Both the position numbers and the translations under genes were made by a program. Below, in pieces: positions 11,740 to 30,252 of a DNA stretch of 64,000 nucleotides (its first letter is position 1; each line of letters begins with the position of its first letter). This stretch comes from Benincasa hispida. Lineage: Eukaryota; Streptophyta; Magnoliopsida; Cucurbitales; Cucurbitaceae. The stretch lies in contig NC_052357.1 in NCBI RefSeq assembly GCF_009727055.1, positions 12,918,683-12,982,682 on the forward strand. The letters run 5' to 3'. The notes under the pieces were generated by a model. That model did not search any database and was not told the origin of the DNA. It was given only the letters and a program-made list of their open reading frames with translations.

Positions 11740-12330
11740 AACTAACACTAAATAGCGTCAAAATTCCAAGTTTAGTTTCCAAATGTTGTTTATGCATAAA
11801 AATCTATGAACTTTTAAAAAGCAATAGTTTTAAAATTTTAATTTTTTGTTAATTGGTATCTAACCAATTATAAATTTTTAAAAATTAATGGTAAAATTAA
11901 GGGTCAAATTGAATTTTAGCTGTAAATTTTAAATTTTTTTATTTGATTTCTAAATTTTAAAATTTTATACTATTGAACTTGATTTTTCACTCCATATATG
12001 CATTTGATCCTTAATGTTGATGTATATGAATTAATTTATAAAAATTATAAATAATTAATTTTCACTAATTTTCTATCTATATTTAATTTAATTACAAAAT
12101 TCATTTCATAATCATCTAAAATTAATTATTGAAAGTTAACATCAAATATTAAAGTAAGCATTATTGAAATTCAGGAATAAAAGTGTATAATACTGAAATG
12201 TAAGGGTCAAATAAGTAAATACACACCCAAAATTCAAGAATATATACGTAAATTTTGGAAATTTAAGAAAAAAATTAGACCTAAAATTTAAGGGAAAATG
12301 TAAGTTTTTTTTTTTTTTTAAGATTTTAAA
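11740..12330. repeat. Foldback element of long inverted repeats, upstream of the beta-glucosidase
   Basis: The left half has TTAGGAACTAACACTAAAT and TTTGATTTCTAAATTTTAAAATTTTA. The right half has the reverse-complement style phrases GAAATGTAAGGGTCAAATAAG and AATTTAAGGGAAAATG. Halves made of 'AAATTTAGGGACTAAAT'-type wording on opposite strands also form the elements at 24240-24830 and 49130-49735. No transposase is present. The element ends about 120 bp before the gene, so it could affect the promoter; that is inference. Confidence 0.5.
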
Positions 12331-12484
12331 TTCGTCAACAACTTATTAGACATGACATCAAAATTTAAAATATATATTAAAAATAAATCTCAAATTTTAG
12401 ATTTAATCTTAATATTAATAATATTACACGGACTCCCAAGTTATGAACTCCATTATTATTTAAAGGCGAGTTGGGGGTAAAGGA

Positions 12485-12515
12485 ATGGCAGAAATCCGAC
12501 GGCGAGTTTGCAGCC

Positions 12516-12532
<17 letters not shown>
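12485..12532 (+). other. Short ORF overlapping the beta-glucosidase start
   Basis: An ATG at 12485 opens 15 codons ending TAA at 12530-12532, in a different frame from the gene and overlapping its ATG at 12516. If the transcript starts upstream of 12485, this could lower translation of the enzyme. The only TATA-like string close by is TATTTAAA at 12457-12464, which would place the transcript start near or after 12485, so the short ORF may not be in the mRNA. Confidence 0.35.
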
Positions 12533-20065
<7,533 letters not shown>

Positions 20066-20439
20066 GCTTTATAGTAGAAATCTCTCCCACTCGCCGGAGC
20101 TTCTATGGAAGCATTAACGAATAAGGGAGGTGATGTGGGTGAAATAAGGAAGGTCTTTGTGTTGTCTCTGTGTTGGGAATTTCTAGCAAAAAAGAGCTGT
20201 TTGGTGTGAGAATTCCAACGAATTTTCATTGTAGAAGTGTTTGTGAATCAAGTTGAACCAGGTCAAACTGATGGATCCGGTTAAGTTATTATGTAGCCTT
20301 TTCTTATTGATTCCGCTTAAATAATAATAAAATTATTGATGGTTCAGGTTAATTTTGGCTCACAAAAGTCACAACGATTTCAACCTAAACTTGTTCATCT
20401 GTATCAATTTTAACCTTATTTGTGCAATTTCTTTCGATT
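20066..20439 (+). other. Beta-glucosidase 3' UTR and downstream spacer
   Basis: It follows the TGA directly. AATAATAATAAAATT near 20322 is the best poly(A)-signal candidate. An AAT(G/T)-rich spacer follows, up to the foldback element. Confidence 0.5.
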
Positions 20440-20823
20440 CTAAGAAGCACAAATAAATACATATATGAAACACGGATACGATGCGATATGAATACGGCAA
20501 CATGTCATATTTTAAAAATTAAGGGTATGACACGGTAAGGATACACTTATTAAAATATATTTTAAAATATATATCATTTTTATATGAAAAGAAACTCTGA
20601 TGTTTAATAGGTTAATACATATATGCTTAAAAAAACTTAGCTTGATGTATTTCAAGCTCAAAAGTTATCATTTTTATCATGTCTTTTTATTTTCTATATA
20701 TGTATAACACATTTATTGTTCTAACACTTGTGTCCAACAAATGGCTAAGACTCTGACTGTCCATGTGTCCGATACATTTGGACACGAATACACTAACCAA
20801 ATTAAAATGTCCATGCTTCTTAG
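20440..20823. repeat. MITE-like element between the convergent genes
   Basis: It begins CTAAGAAGCACAAATAAATAC and ends GTCCATGCTTCTTAG, giving terminal inverted repeats of about 10 bp (CTAAGAAGCA). Inside both ends are GACACG/GGATACG-rich phrases on opposite strands. It is about 384 bp with no coding capacity. Confidence 0.65.
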
Positions 20824-21785
20824 ATCTCAACAAGTGAATTATGAATTATGGCAATTTCTACGCTCTTAAAATTAGATTGAAAGACTGCCATATCCAAACA
20901 AAGGGTAAAAATTATTTTAAGAGAAAAACTGCCGGAATTGAACAAAGGGGAAAATGGCAATACTTATTCAAACTTAGAGATCAATTTGATGAAATTGAGA
21001 GTTGAGGATACAGCTCAACTAATAGTTGAGTCATAATTTTTCATGAAAAAAGTGTTTTGTATAGCTTTCAAACAAACCTTCAATCATAGATCATATTCGT
21101 ACCTAAAGATCAGGCAATTCCAATGTGCTCCAACAGTTTTATCCAAGTTAAATTAAACTTGGTCCAAGAAATTCGATTAATACATTCCCCAAAACACTAC
21201 AAATTCAGACCATTATATATGAGAGAAACAAATCCCAGACTGCAAGAACCATAAATTCATATTTGAGGTGAACATCCACACTAAAAATGAGTATGCCCTT
21301 TACCGTCTGTATTCTTTGATCCAAGTTATGGGGACAAAAAAAGGTGTTAACCAACACACCAGATATTCCAATGAAATTTCTGCAGAATTTCAGTCACCAT
21401 GAAGACTTCAACAGCACCATTGTCCTCGAGAACTTGGAAAAACTTTGGAGTTTGGAAGTTTTATTTGAATAATTGCAAGAAATGGTAATGAGAATATGCC
21501 GCTTCACTGTGCTCTAGTATAGCATCCAAGAAAGAAAATCACTGCATCACTCCCCTCAGTTGAAAAAAGTCCGAGTCGAGTTGTTTGAATGCGATGGGCA
21601 GACCAATCAAATCCAGATGACAAGTCAGGAAGCCCCTTCTTCTTTTCCACACTCATTCACCACAAAATCTTGTGAAAATAGTCGACGTCCCGAGCTTCTT
21701 ATCTCAGTTGCTCCTCAAAGTAATTGCTAACTGACAGTATGAAGAACTATTCCTGGTTTGCTTAACCTTTTCTAGGCTCATTCTA
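20824..21785. other. Intergenic spacer and 3' side of the methyltransferase gene
   Basis: No further gene was seen. The part next to 21785 should include the methyltransferase 3' UTR, since that gene runs leftward. No clear poly(A) signal was picked out. Confidence 0.5.
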
Positions 21786-23974
21786 TTAAGCTTCCACCAG
21801 ACTGGAGGCTTCATTGGAAGAAAGAGACCAATATGGTGAGAGAGAGACAACTTTTCCAATGACAATTAAAGTAGGTGAAACCAACTCTGCTGCTCTGATT
21901 TCATCGGCAAGATCCTTCAGTTGAGCAAAAACCTGCACAAATGTAATAGATCCAAGCAAGATTTGTTAGACACTACCAAAATGAAATAAAAAGATTTAAG
22001 TGAGAGCATGCGCTGCCCCCTTGATATAAACCTCTAGAACCAGACGTTCACTAAAAATGTAGCTACACACAGATAAGAAAATAGACATATGAGAGATCAC
22101 CTAGTTTAAGCTGATTATATGATTGAACCCGTACGTAGCAGAGAATCGTGCTTACCGTTCTTTGTTGGGGTGTTGTCCCTCGTTCAACAGCAGCGGCTGG
22201 GGTATCAGGAGGCAGACCATGATGCATCAACTTAAGGGCCAGAGATGGAAGAGTTGATAGACCCATGTATACCACCAAAGTTGAATCTGGATCAGCTGCA
22301 TTTTCCGCTACAAATAAGGGATCGGTTCCACCCTTTCTAGAGTGACCAGTGAGGAACCTGACGCTCGTTGCAACGCCCCTGTGTGTCAAAGGAATTCCCA
22401 ATTCAGCTGCTATACCTGAAGCAGCAGTTATACCTACAAGGGAAACAAACATATATATAAAAAAAATATTATATATATATACACTTTATATGAGGTTACT
22501 CTTAAGAGTAGTTTCCTTAAAATGCTGATGCATAGACATGACATTAGGAATAAGAATGTAATATATTTATGACAGTTCATTGATTTCACTCCTGCCCTGA
22601 AGCAAATTCAAGCGATCTTGTTTTTAAATCATCCTCAGATAGTCAAATTCGTGTTATGCATAGCTCCTTACAGATTAGCAAAAAACTAATTTACCATCCC
22701 CAATCCCATTTCAAACAAGCTCACTCCTACTGGGCCTATTTGACATAACTTAATGTCACTCTATAATCTTTGTTCTTGAGTTAAGGACAGAAAATAGGGC
22801 AGGGTGGAAAACAATCTCGCCAGGGTGTAGGAATGTAACGCCTCGTTTGGAGCAAGATCTTTCAAGTATTTGTGCCTTCCCTACGAAATTCTCCAGCACT
22901 TACAGGTGTTACATTCTAACCCAATATGGTCCAAAGAGAATGAGCACCCTATTACTTCTCAGACAGGAATTTCCATATCATTAGAGTCACTTGAAAACAC
23001 TTAGAAACTGGGCTTAAAACTGCAAATATTCAGAAATGCACTTACCAGGAACAATTTTTACTTGAATCCCTTGTTGTTGCAAGAAATCCATCTCCTCCCC
23101 ACCCCTTCCAAACACCTAAAAAACACACAAACAACACAATTGTCAGGATACATCACTTGAATGACAATCCATATTCACAATCACACTTCAACCATTCAAA
23201 ATTCACACTTACAAGAGGGTCTCCTCCTTTAAGCCTCACAACTGTAGCTCCAGCTTCAGCAAAGTTCAAAAGTAACTCATGAATCTCCTCCTGAAACAAT
23301 TCCCATTCAGCAAACAAAATTCGAACACTTGACACTGTACCCTTTTCACAAAAATGTCAAAAAAAGGCAAACCAAGATAGATAATCACAAACAATCCTCA
23401 GGACTAAAGATTTTAAGAAAATCCACACCTGGGTTCTGCTATGGTAACCTGCAGTCTTTCCCACATAGAGAAGCCTAGCATCAGAACCCACCAAATCCAA
23501 CACATCATTAGAAACCAATCGATCATACAAAAGCAAATCAGCACTCTGAATCACTTTCACCGCCTTCAATGTCAAAAGCTCCGGATCACCAGGGCCAGTT
23601 CCAACCAAAAACACATTCCCAGGCCCACATTTTCCATCATTGCATCCACTACTTACCCTTTTCTCCCTCAGCACCTGCAGCAATTTCTTGAGCTCCGGCA
23701 GCTGCAAGGCAATGTCATTCTGCCGTATGGACTCAGAATCATATGGAATAGAACACAATGAAGTAACAGAAGTCTGGTCCGGTTGATTCTTGTACAGCCA
23801 ATCGTCTCTTTGGTATCTCTTGATGGAGTGTTTCTCTGTAAATGGGGAAGAAGAGGAAGATGATGAGGAGGTGCAGTGAAAAGAGGAAATGGGTTTGAAA
23901 TTTGGGGACCTGGGTATTGTTGGGTGAGACGAAAATGAAGAGGAAAGCGATTGAAGGTCGCAAAAACGAGCCAT
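21786..23974 (-). CDS. UPM1: Uroporphyrinogen-III C-methyltransferase, chloroplast (5 exons, 372 aa)
   Basis: It uses S-adenosylmethionine to methylate uroporphyrinogen III twice, giving precorrin-2. This is the branch from tetrapyrrole synthesis to siroheme, the cofactor of plastid nitrite and sulfite reductases. Exons on the minus strand: 23974-23429, 23290-23213, 23115-23046, 22433-22156, 21932-21786. The total of 1119 nt is in frame. Residues 1 to about 95 are a Ser-rich transit peptide with a run of eight serines. The SAM-binding [15 protein letters not shown] motif lies at about 123-137, followed by [29 protein letters not shown], the FGRGGEE loop and [21 protein letters not shown]. The length is close to that of Arabidopsis UPM1 (about 369 aa). 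It is convergent with the beta-glucosidase, with 1.7 kb between the stops. No defect was seen. Confident in identity; the transit cleavage site is not defined. Confidence 0.96.
22825..22920. repeat. Imperfect hairpin in methyltransferase intron 3
   Basis: The left arm GTGTAGGAATGTAACGCCT (22825-22843) pairs with AGGTGTTACATTCTAAC (22904-22920), with about two mismatches over 16 bases and a ~60-base loop. It lies in the intron between exons 3 and 4 (22434-23045). It may be a small foldback remnant. Confidence 0.6.
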
Positions 23975-24239
23975 GGCGAAGGAGAAGTGGGAAAAATGCG
24001 ATTTGCTGAAAGGGGAAATGGGTTGGGAATAAATATCCCAATAAATAAGAGGCGGGTCGTGGCTTTAACACATGGAATTTGAGGAAGATGAGAAGGCAAA
24101 AAGGAAAGTAGTGGCCTTTTGAGATGTGGGAGAGACCAAATTGAAATTCCTTTGGACTGGAATTGGATGGTAGCTACCATGAATTTCACAACTTGGTATT
24201 TCCATGGACTGGATTCAGAGAATTGGAAACTAGAGGATT

Positions 24240-24830
24240 TTTGGTTTCACAAATTTGTAGTTTTTATTTAATCTTTAAATTTTAAAATATTACATATTTA
24301 GTCGTTAAATTTTGATTTTGATTTCAATTTAGTCACTAAATTTTAAAATGTTACAATTTTACTGTTTACATTTAAATTTTAGTACAATTTGGTATTTATA
24401 TTTCAAGATTTACACTTTTAATCTCAATTTTTCACTAAATAATCATTTTCTCTGTTTAATGTTAATTTATGTTAAATTAAAAATCATTAAAAGAATTATA
24501 ATTAATTAAATTTTACTTTTTTTATCAATTTTAAAATTAAATTTAAAATTTCACTTTATAATCAATTTTAATCAATTAATAGGAATTGACGTCAATGATT
24601 GAATATTTATAATTAAAAATTGAGGTTAATAATGTAAAATTTTGAAACCTATGAACCGAATTGAAACAAAACTCAATCTCAAGGGTAAATTGTAATATTT
24701 TGAAACTTAAGGATTAAATTGAAGCAAAACTCAAAATTTAAGGACTAAATGTCTAACATTTTAAAATCTAGAGATCAAATAGAAACTAGATTCAAAATCT
24801 ATGGACGAAAATTATATTTTTCCCAAAAAA
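24240..24830. repeat. Foldback MITE with long inverted halves, upstream of UPM1
   Basis: The left half (from about 24255) reads TTTTTATTTAATCTTTAAAT...AATTTAGTCACTAAATTTTAAAATGTTAC. The right half reads back the complement as GGATTAAATTGAAGC, GGACTAAATGTCTAACATTTTAAAA and CAAATAGAAACTAG. The arms are about 250 bp around an AT-rich centre. The element at 49130-49735 has the same plan and wording, so they are one family. It begins about 265 bp upstream of the UPM1 start codon. Confidence 0.7.
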
Positions 24831-24934
24831 ATGATTTCAAATGTTGTAATTTTGAAATGTGCTTGTTCGTGAAAAGATTGAAAGGGTTGAATTGTCTATA
24901 ATTTAATTAGTTCTGGTATTATATTATCGATTAA

Positions 24935-25271
24935 GGGTGTGCTTGGGACAATGACTATCATAAGATTATAATAACCACCTCTTGTATTATTTTGTAGTCA
25001 TCAATGAGCTACAGACATCACTGTTTTAAAACCCCAATTTGTTACCGTATTTACTATTTGCTACAATTTTTACTAATTTACATTCATCATTTTTTTATTC
25101 TTTGCTATAGTGTTTGCTATTCTTTGCTATAGTGTTTGCTATAGGTTTGCTATAGTGTTTGCTATACTATATAATTCAAACTAAAATAATCTACACCCTA
25201 AACACAAACTATTATAAGCCAACTATAATAACTTATAACTATAATAATCAACTCCTTGCTCCAAACGTCCC
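24935..25271. repeat. MITE with GGG...CCC ends and TTTGCTATAGTG tandem repeats
   Basis: The left end is GGGTGTGCTTGGGACAATGAC. The right end reverse-complements to GGGACGTTTGGAGCAAGGAG, a divergent inverted repeat. Inside, at about 25100-25168, the phrase TTTGCTATAGTG recurs in tandem. There is no coding sequence. GGGACGTTTGGRGCAAGGAG ends are ones I associate with hAT- or PIF-type MITEs in cucurbits; that is recalled, not tested. Confidence 0.6.
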
Positions 25272-25709
25272 ATAAAAGATTAAGGATTTGAGTAACTCTC
25301 ATCACATATCACATAGGTATTGATCTCATTTTGAAATAGTATTGTTGTGTCTATATTTTTGTTAAAGATTAAATTACAAATTTGATCCTTATAGTTTGGA
25401 GAAAATTATAATTTAGCCTTATCATTTTAAAAGTTAGAATTTAATTCTCATGGTTTGACAAAACATCATAAATGATCTTTATAATTTGATAAAATTATTG
25501 GACTATTTAAGAGGACTTTATCGAGGGGTCTTTTTAAATATAAAAAAGTATTTAAAAATATTTACACTTTATAGTAAAAAGTTTCAAAAGAAGTTCCAAA
25601 AGTACAAGCACGTTTGAAACTTTTTGCTATAGAGTGTAAATATTATTAGAATTTTTCTATTTATAAGAATTTCCCCTTTATTAAGCCATGAAAACTAAAT
25701 TCTAACTCT

Positions 25710-27834
25710 GGGAAATTGCTATTTTTGACCTAGAAAAGTTTTTTAATTTCAAAAGTAATATCTTTTTAAAAATATACTTTTAACTTCTTTTCCAACTTTT
25801 CAAAATTTAAAGAGGGACCCACGAAGTGAATGTACAATTGTACCCCTGAGTAAATGGTCAAAAAATCACTTTGTCTTCCTGAAAATTTAGGGCTTTATGA
25901 CTTCTTCTTCATCCTAAAAAATTAGGGCTTCACGCTTCTTCTTCCCGATAACTCTCTTTTCTCCGAGAATCCCCTTCCTCTGTAAAAAATACCCACCGCA
26001 TCTCCTAATTATTCATTCATGGTTGTTGGACGAAGTACCTTCCACTTTTAATGATTCAATTTTAACAAAGGTACACAAGTACCTTCATTTCTTTATTCGA
26101 TTTTGAATTGTACTATTTCTGGGGGACCCTGTGTACTTTCTGGTAGGACTATAGTGAAAAACAAAACCAAAAACCCCTTTATGAACAAATCGTTACTATA
26201 AAGCTACTTATTTTGAAGGTATTGAATTTTAGACATTTATCCATGTTTTAACTTTTAAGGGTTGTAAATAAACTGTAAAAATTATCTACAAGAAAATGAG
26301 GAAAGGGATTTCACATAGATTTGCATTTGATTTCACATTTTTTATTTTAGGGTTGTATTCTATCAATTTTCTCGTAAAGATGTTACGAAGACTTTATAGA
26401 GAAGAAGATAAAGCGTCTATCTTCAAAGTATTTTTGACAAATACCTTGAAGTCTTTTTTCCCGTAAAGTTTATGATTTTAAACTTTACGAGAATCCTCTA
26501 ATATTTACGAAAAAGTTGACAGAAAGCCTTCTTCAAGATATTTTTAAAAATATCTGAATGTTTAGGCTTTCTGTCATTCTTTTTATAAAGTTGGTGACTT
26601 TACGAGATCCCAAAACTTTATGGAAAAGAAGACAGAAATCTATAACTTCACAAATACCTTGAAGTAAGGCTTTCTGCTTTCTTTCCCGTAAAGTCTTGAA
26701 ATTTCGTAAAACTCACCAATTTTACGAGAAAAATGATAAAAAAAAAAAAAAAGTCTAAACATCCATGTATTTGATAAAAACTTGAAGTTATAGCTTTCTG
26801 TCTTCTTTTTCATAAAATTTTGGGATTTCGTAAAGTCACCAACTTTACAAGAAAAATGATAGAAAACCAACTTCTTCATTACTTTTTGGGCAAGATCTGT
26901 GTCTTATAGCATCTGTTTGTTTTTCTGTAAAGTTTAAAACAAGACTTTATGGGAAAAAAGTCAAAGAGCCATAACTTACAAGTATATTGACTTACTAGGT
27001 AGTGATGCCTCTATGTCTCTTTTCTCATGAAGTCAAGTAGTACAATTCCGAGACTTTACTAGAAAGAAGATAGAGACGCATCACTTTCCAGTGATTTTCC
27101 CCAATTATCAGGAAGCCCCTTTGTTTTTTTTCTCGTAAGTGTCTGTCCTGTTTCTTCTTAGTTCTTTCACTGGGATTACAATAACGTTAGACTTAATGGG
27201 GATTGTGGCATGTACAGGTATTTACTATGGAGCCAAGGAGTTCTTTTTTCCAAATTCAATCATGTTTCAGTAAAATTCATTTTGGAATTTTCTCTTTGAT
27301 TTTTCTCTTAAAACTTTGATAAGGGAGTAAGAATTCAAAATTTTTTGTTGGTTAGCATAAACTATCTGAAAAAATAAATTTTTGGTTCCATATTGCAGAC
27401 TTTCCGAAGAAAAAAAAAACTAGTTTTTAAATAGACTTACCATACAATGATAAAAGTTAGAAAATAACATACCCCTATCTTTTGGTACTCTAAAAAAGGA
27501 AAAAAATTATTCCTCTAAAGTTGGGACCATAAGAAAAGGAATTGTTTATCTAAAGTTGGGACCATCAAATATAGATTTTTCGATAAAAACATAATGTAAA
27601 ACTGAGGTTTGAGGTTTCTAACTTAAGATATGAGTCTGAAGGGTTGAGTTAGGTAAATTATGTGATTTCATATTAAAGGCAATTGAATGAACATTTATTT
27701 AGGTGCACAATTGTACATTCACTCTGTGGGGCCGTCTAAAAAGTTGGAAAAAATGTTTTAAAAAAATGTATATTTTAAAAAAGAGGTTACTTTTGAAATG
27801 CAAAAACTTTTTTAGGTAAAACATAGCAATTTCT
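25710..27834. mobile_element. 2.1-kb non-autonomous DNA transposon with ~145-bp terminal inverted repeats
   Basis: The left terminus (25710-25856) starts GGGAAATTGCTATTTTTGAC. The right terminus (27693-27834), reverse-complemented, starts TGAGAAATTGCTATGTTTTAC. Both continue in step through AATTTCAAAAGTAA, TTTTCCAACTTTT and GAGTGAATGTACAATTGT-type blocks. Long terminal repeats on a DNA element fit Mutator-like elements, though no clear 9-bp target duplication was found next to the ends. No transposase frame exists inside. The interior has a GGGCTTTATGACTTCTTCTT block at about 25890 and the hairpin array at 26370-26930. It lies in open intergenic DNA. Confidence 0.75.
26370..26930. repeat. Array of nested direct and inverted repeats (hairpin-rich core)
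   Basis: Several hairpins are visible. 26462-26491: CGTAAAGTTTA / TAAACTTTACG with a short loop. 26420-26451: CTTCAAAGTATTT / AAATACCTTGAAG. 26518-26576: GACAGAAAGCC / GGCTTTCTGTC enclosing AGATATTTTTAAAAATATCT. The largest pairs about 26564-26650 with about 26787-26874, roughly 85% identical by eye over 86 bases. In addition, 26680-26738 is a direct repeat of 26800-26862. The unit always contains CGTAAAG...CACCAA(C/T)TTTACGAGAA. It sits inside the long-TIR element. Confidence 0.8.
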
Positions 27835-28309
27835 CAATAATAACTTTCTTCTAATCATAGGAACAAAATTTACCATCAATCTTGGTTAAAAATATCATAT
27901 TTTTTCTTTAAAGTTTTAACTACTCATCCATCCCAATTTCATATTGGTGAAACTTGTTTCAATATAATAGAAAATCAATACAAGCACCATTTGATTAAAT
28001 TTTATTTAAATTTTATTTTCTATAATTTCCTAACAGCTCTTTTTAGAAATAACAAAAATAACAAATAAAAATGAAGTTTTTCTTCCTCATAAATAGTCGA
28101 AAGTTTGTGTATAATAACTTGATTAAATCCTCAAAAAAAAAATTACTCAAGATTTGATTGTTTCTAATATGTCTATATAAACTTTGAACTTTTAATTTAA
28201 CGGCGTTTAAAAAAATATCATGATATTTCTTTTTGGTTAAAATGAAAGAAAAAAAGTGAGGTAGAAAATTGCAAGCCTCCATGACAATATCTATGACTTA
28301 ATATATAAA
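27835..28309. other. AT-rich intergenic, nothing recognised
   Basis: No conserved frame was found. The 79-codon frame on the minus strand (28043-28282) has AT-driven composition and no recognisable motif. Confidence 0.4.
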
Positions 28310-28652
28310 AGGTTAAAAGACAAGTCCATAAACTTTCATGAAAGTAACAATTTAGTCATGAACTTTATTAAGTAAAAATTTAGTCCTTATATTTTTAAAT
28401 TTGTAATAACTTAGTCCCTAACGTGAAAAAAATCATCATACTAAATGTCAACTTTTATTATTTTATGATTTAGACTTTGTATTTTGCAAAAATATTGAGT
28501 CTCTAATTAGTTTATTGGTTTTCTTATGCAAGAATCTCATTAAACCTAAACACAAATTTTTATAATAGAGATTAAATCGTTATAAATTTTAAAGCACAAG
28601 AACTAAATTGTTATTTATATAAAAGTTAGGGATTAAAAGTAATTTTTAACCT
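28310..28652. repeat. 343-bp foldback MITE
   Basis: It begins AGGTTAAAAGACAAGTCC and ends AAGTAATTTTTAACCT, so AGGTTAAAA/TTTTAACCT form the termini. Inward the arms stay complementary in style: AACAATTTAGTCATGAACTT on the left against CAAGAACTAAATTGTTATTT on the right. The flanks are ATATAAA on the left and ATATAAT on the right, a possible target duplication. No coding capacity. Confidence 0.7.
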
Positions 28653-30252
28653 ATATAATATTAAGAACATTGCTATAATTCATTCCATTTTAAAATATAA
28701 AAGAAATTAATACCCATAAACTTTAGGTTTATATCATTTAAAACTCAAAACTAATAATTTTATCAATTTAATTCCTCAACCTTCATAATTGAATCAATGT
28801 AAACCACTTTCTAGTAAATGATAACTATTTTCACTTGATTTCACTTAAAATAGGGTAAAAGATATCAAAACAAAAACATTTTTCTCCACACGTACTATTT
28901 TCACTCGATTTCATTATTTCTAAATATGTATAAAAAAAAATAGAAGTACATGAGAAGATGAAAAACCACTCAAATTAATGAGAATTTGATAGTATTAGTT
29001 TCATTTAAGCATTTCTCTATCATTTATATTATTTCTTGTATTCGAAGAAGTATCGTAAACATGTGAAAATCATGCAAAGAAAATCCTAATAGAGGTTAAA
29101 TTGATTCATTGCCTAAATTTTACCATTATTAACTTGGAATTTGAATTTATACAACCACTAAAAGGGGTATAAAGATTTTTTTTAGGTACTAAAAGATATT
29201 GTTAACATCATGTGTGTGTTAAAAATAAAAAGAAAAAAGACAATAAATCTATACTATATTAAAAGGAGTAAAATAAGGAGAATCTTTGCCTACCTATTTT
29301 GCCCTTCTTTTCAAGATTTCCTTTATACTCTTTTGCCCTTGATTTTCTTGTTTGCTCTTTAGGTAAATTTTTTTAAATCCTCAGTTTTTGCTCTTCAAAT
29401 GACGGTTTTTTTTTGTAAGCCTCGTATATTTTCATTATAAAACATTTTAACTCCTTCGTTTAAAAACCTTTTGAGTATAAGTATTTTTTTTATAACATGA
29501 TGGAAACTTTTTATAAACAAGAACTTCTATAAAATTAGTTTGTTGCACGGTGAAGTTTTTGTTCAAAGTTATGGATCCAAAGAACGGTGTTCAAAATTTC
29601 TAAAAGGTTAGTGTTTCATAACTTTGAAAATTTTAATGATGGGCATGGATGAATAGCCATTGGATTCCTGTACCTTTCATCCATTGTCATGATTTATTCA
29701 AATTTTCTTACTCCATCTTTAAGCCACAAATTTCCACAGGTCTTTAGAGTTTGTGTGAATTGGTGATTTTTGTGGATTTGATCTTTTTTTTTTTTTTTTT
29801 TGGAAAAAGTCATGAATAAATTATTTGAAATTTGTAATCATCGTATTATGAAGATTAGGTTGGGGTTTGATTTGACTCGTTTTTATTTATTGAAATGTAG
29901 ATTTTTAATAAGATCATTTCTTTTTTAGATTAAACTTTTATATTTTTGTCTAAATCTTTCATATATTTATATGTTAGAGAATCTTTCGCTTTTTTCTTTT
30001 ATATTCGTCCATAATAACAATTTGTAGATTTCTATTTTGTATCTTGGTTACAAATATATGCTGCTCTTCATTGATATCTATGCAATCCCCGAAGTTCTCG
30101 CTCTAATGCTTAAAAAGGTACAATTACTTTTTTCTGTTCATTTATATACATAAAAGATAGGGGGATTTTCAAAAATAGAAAAATAAGGGAAACTATTTAC
30201 ACAAAATAGCAAAATTTTAATCTTCTTTGATAGAGGCTGATAGAAGTCAATT
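28653..30252. other. AT-rich intergenic with transposon stumps
   Basis: At 29248 the sequence TCTATACTATATTAAAAGG follows an A, which resembles the 5' terminus of plant Helitrons. No CTRR end with hairpin was found downstream, so this can only be a 5' stump. From about 30165 to 30250 a fragment (ACACAAAATAGCAAAATTTTAATC, GATAGAGGCTGATAGA) belongs to the same family as 14400-14640 and 51735-52150. No gene was recognised. Confidence 0.4.

Noticed and set aside
23441..24189. Frames overlapping UPM1 exon 1 on both strands
   Set aside because: They are alternative readings of the Ser-rich transit-peptide exon; only the frame starting at 23974 connects to the methyltransferase exons.
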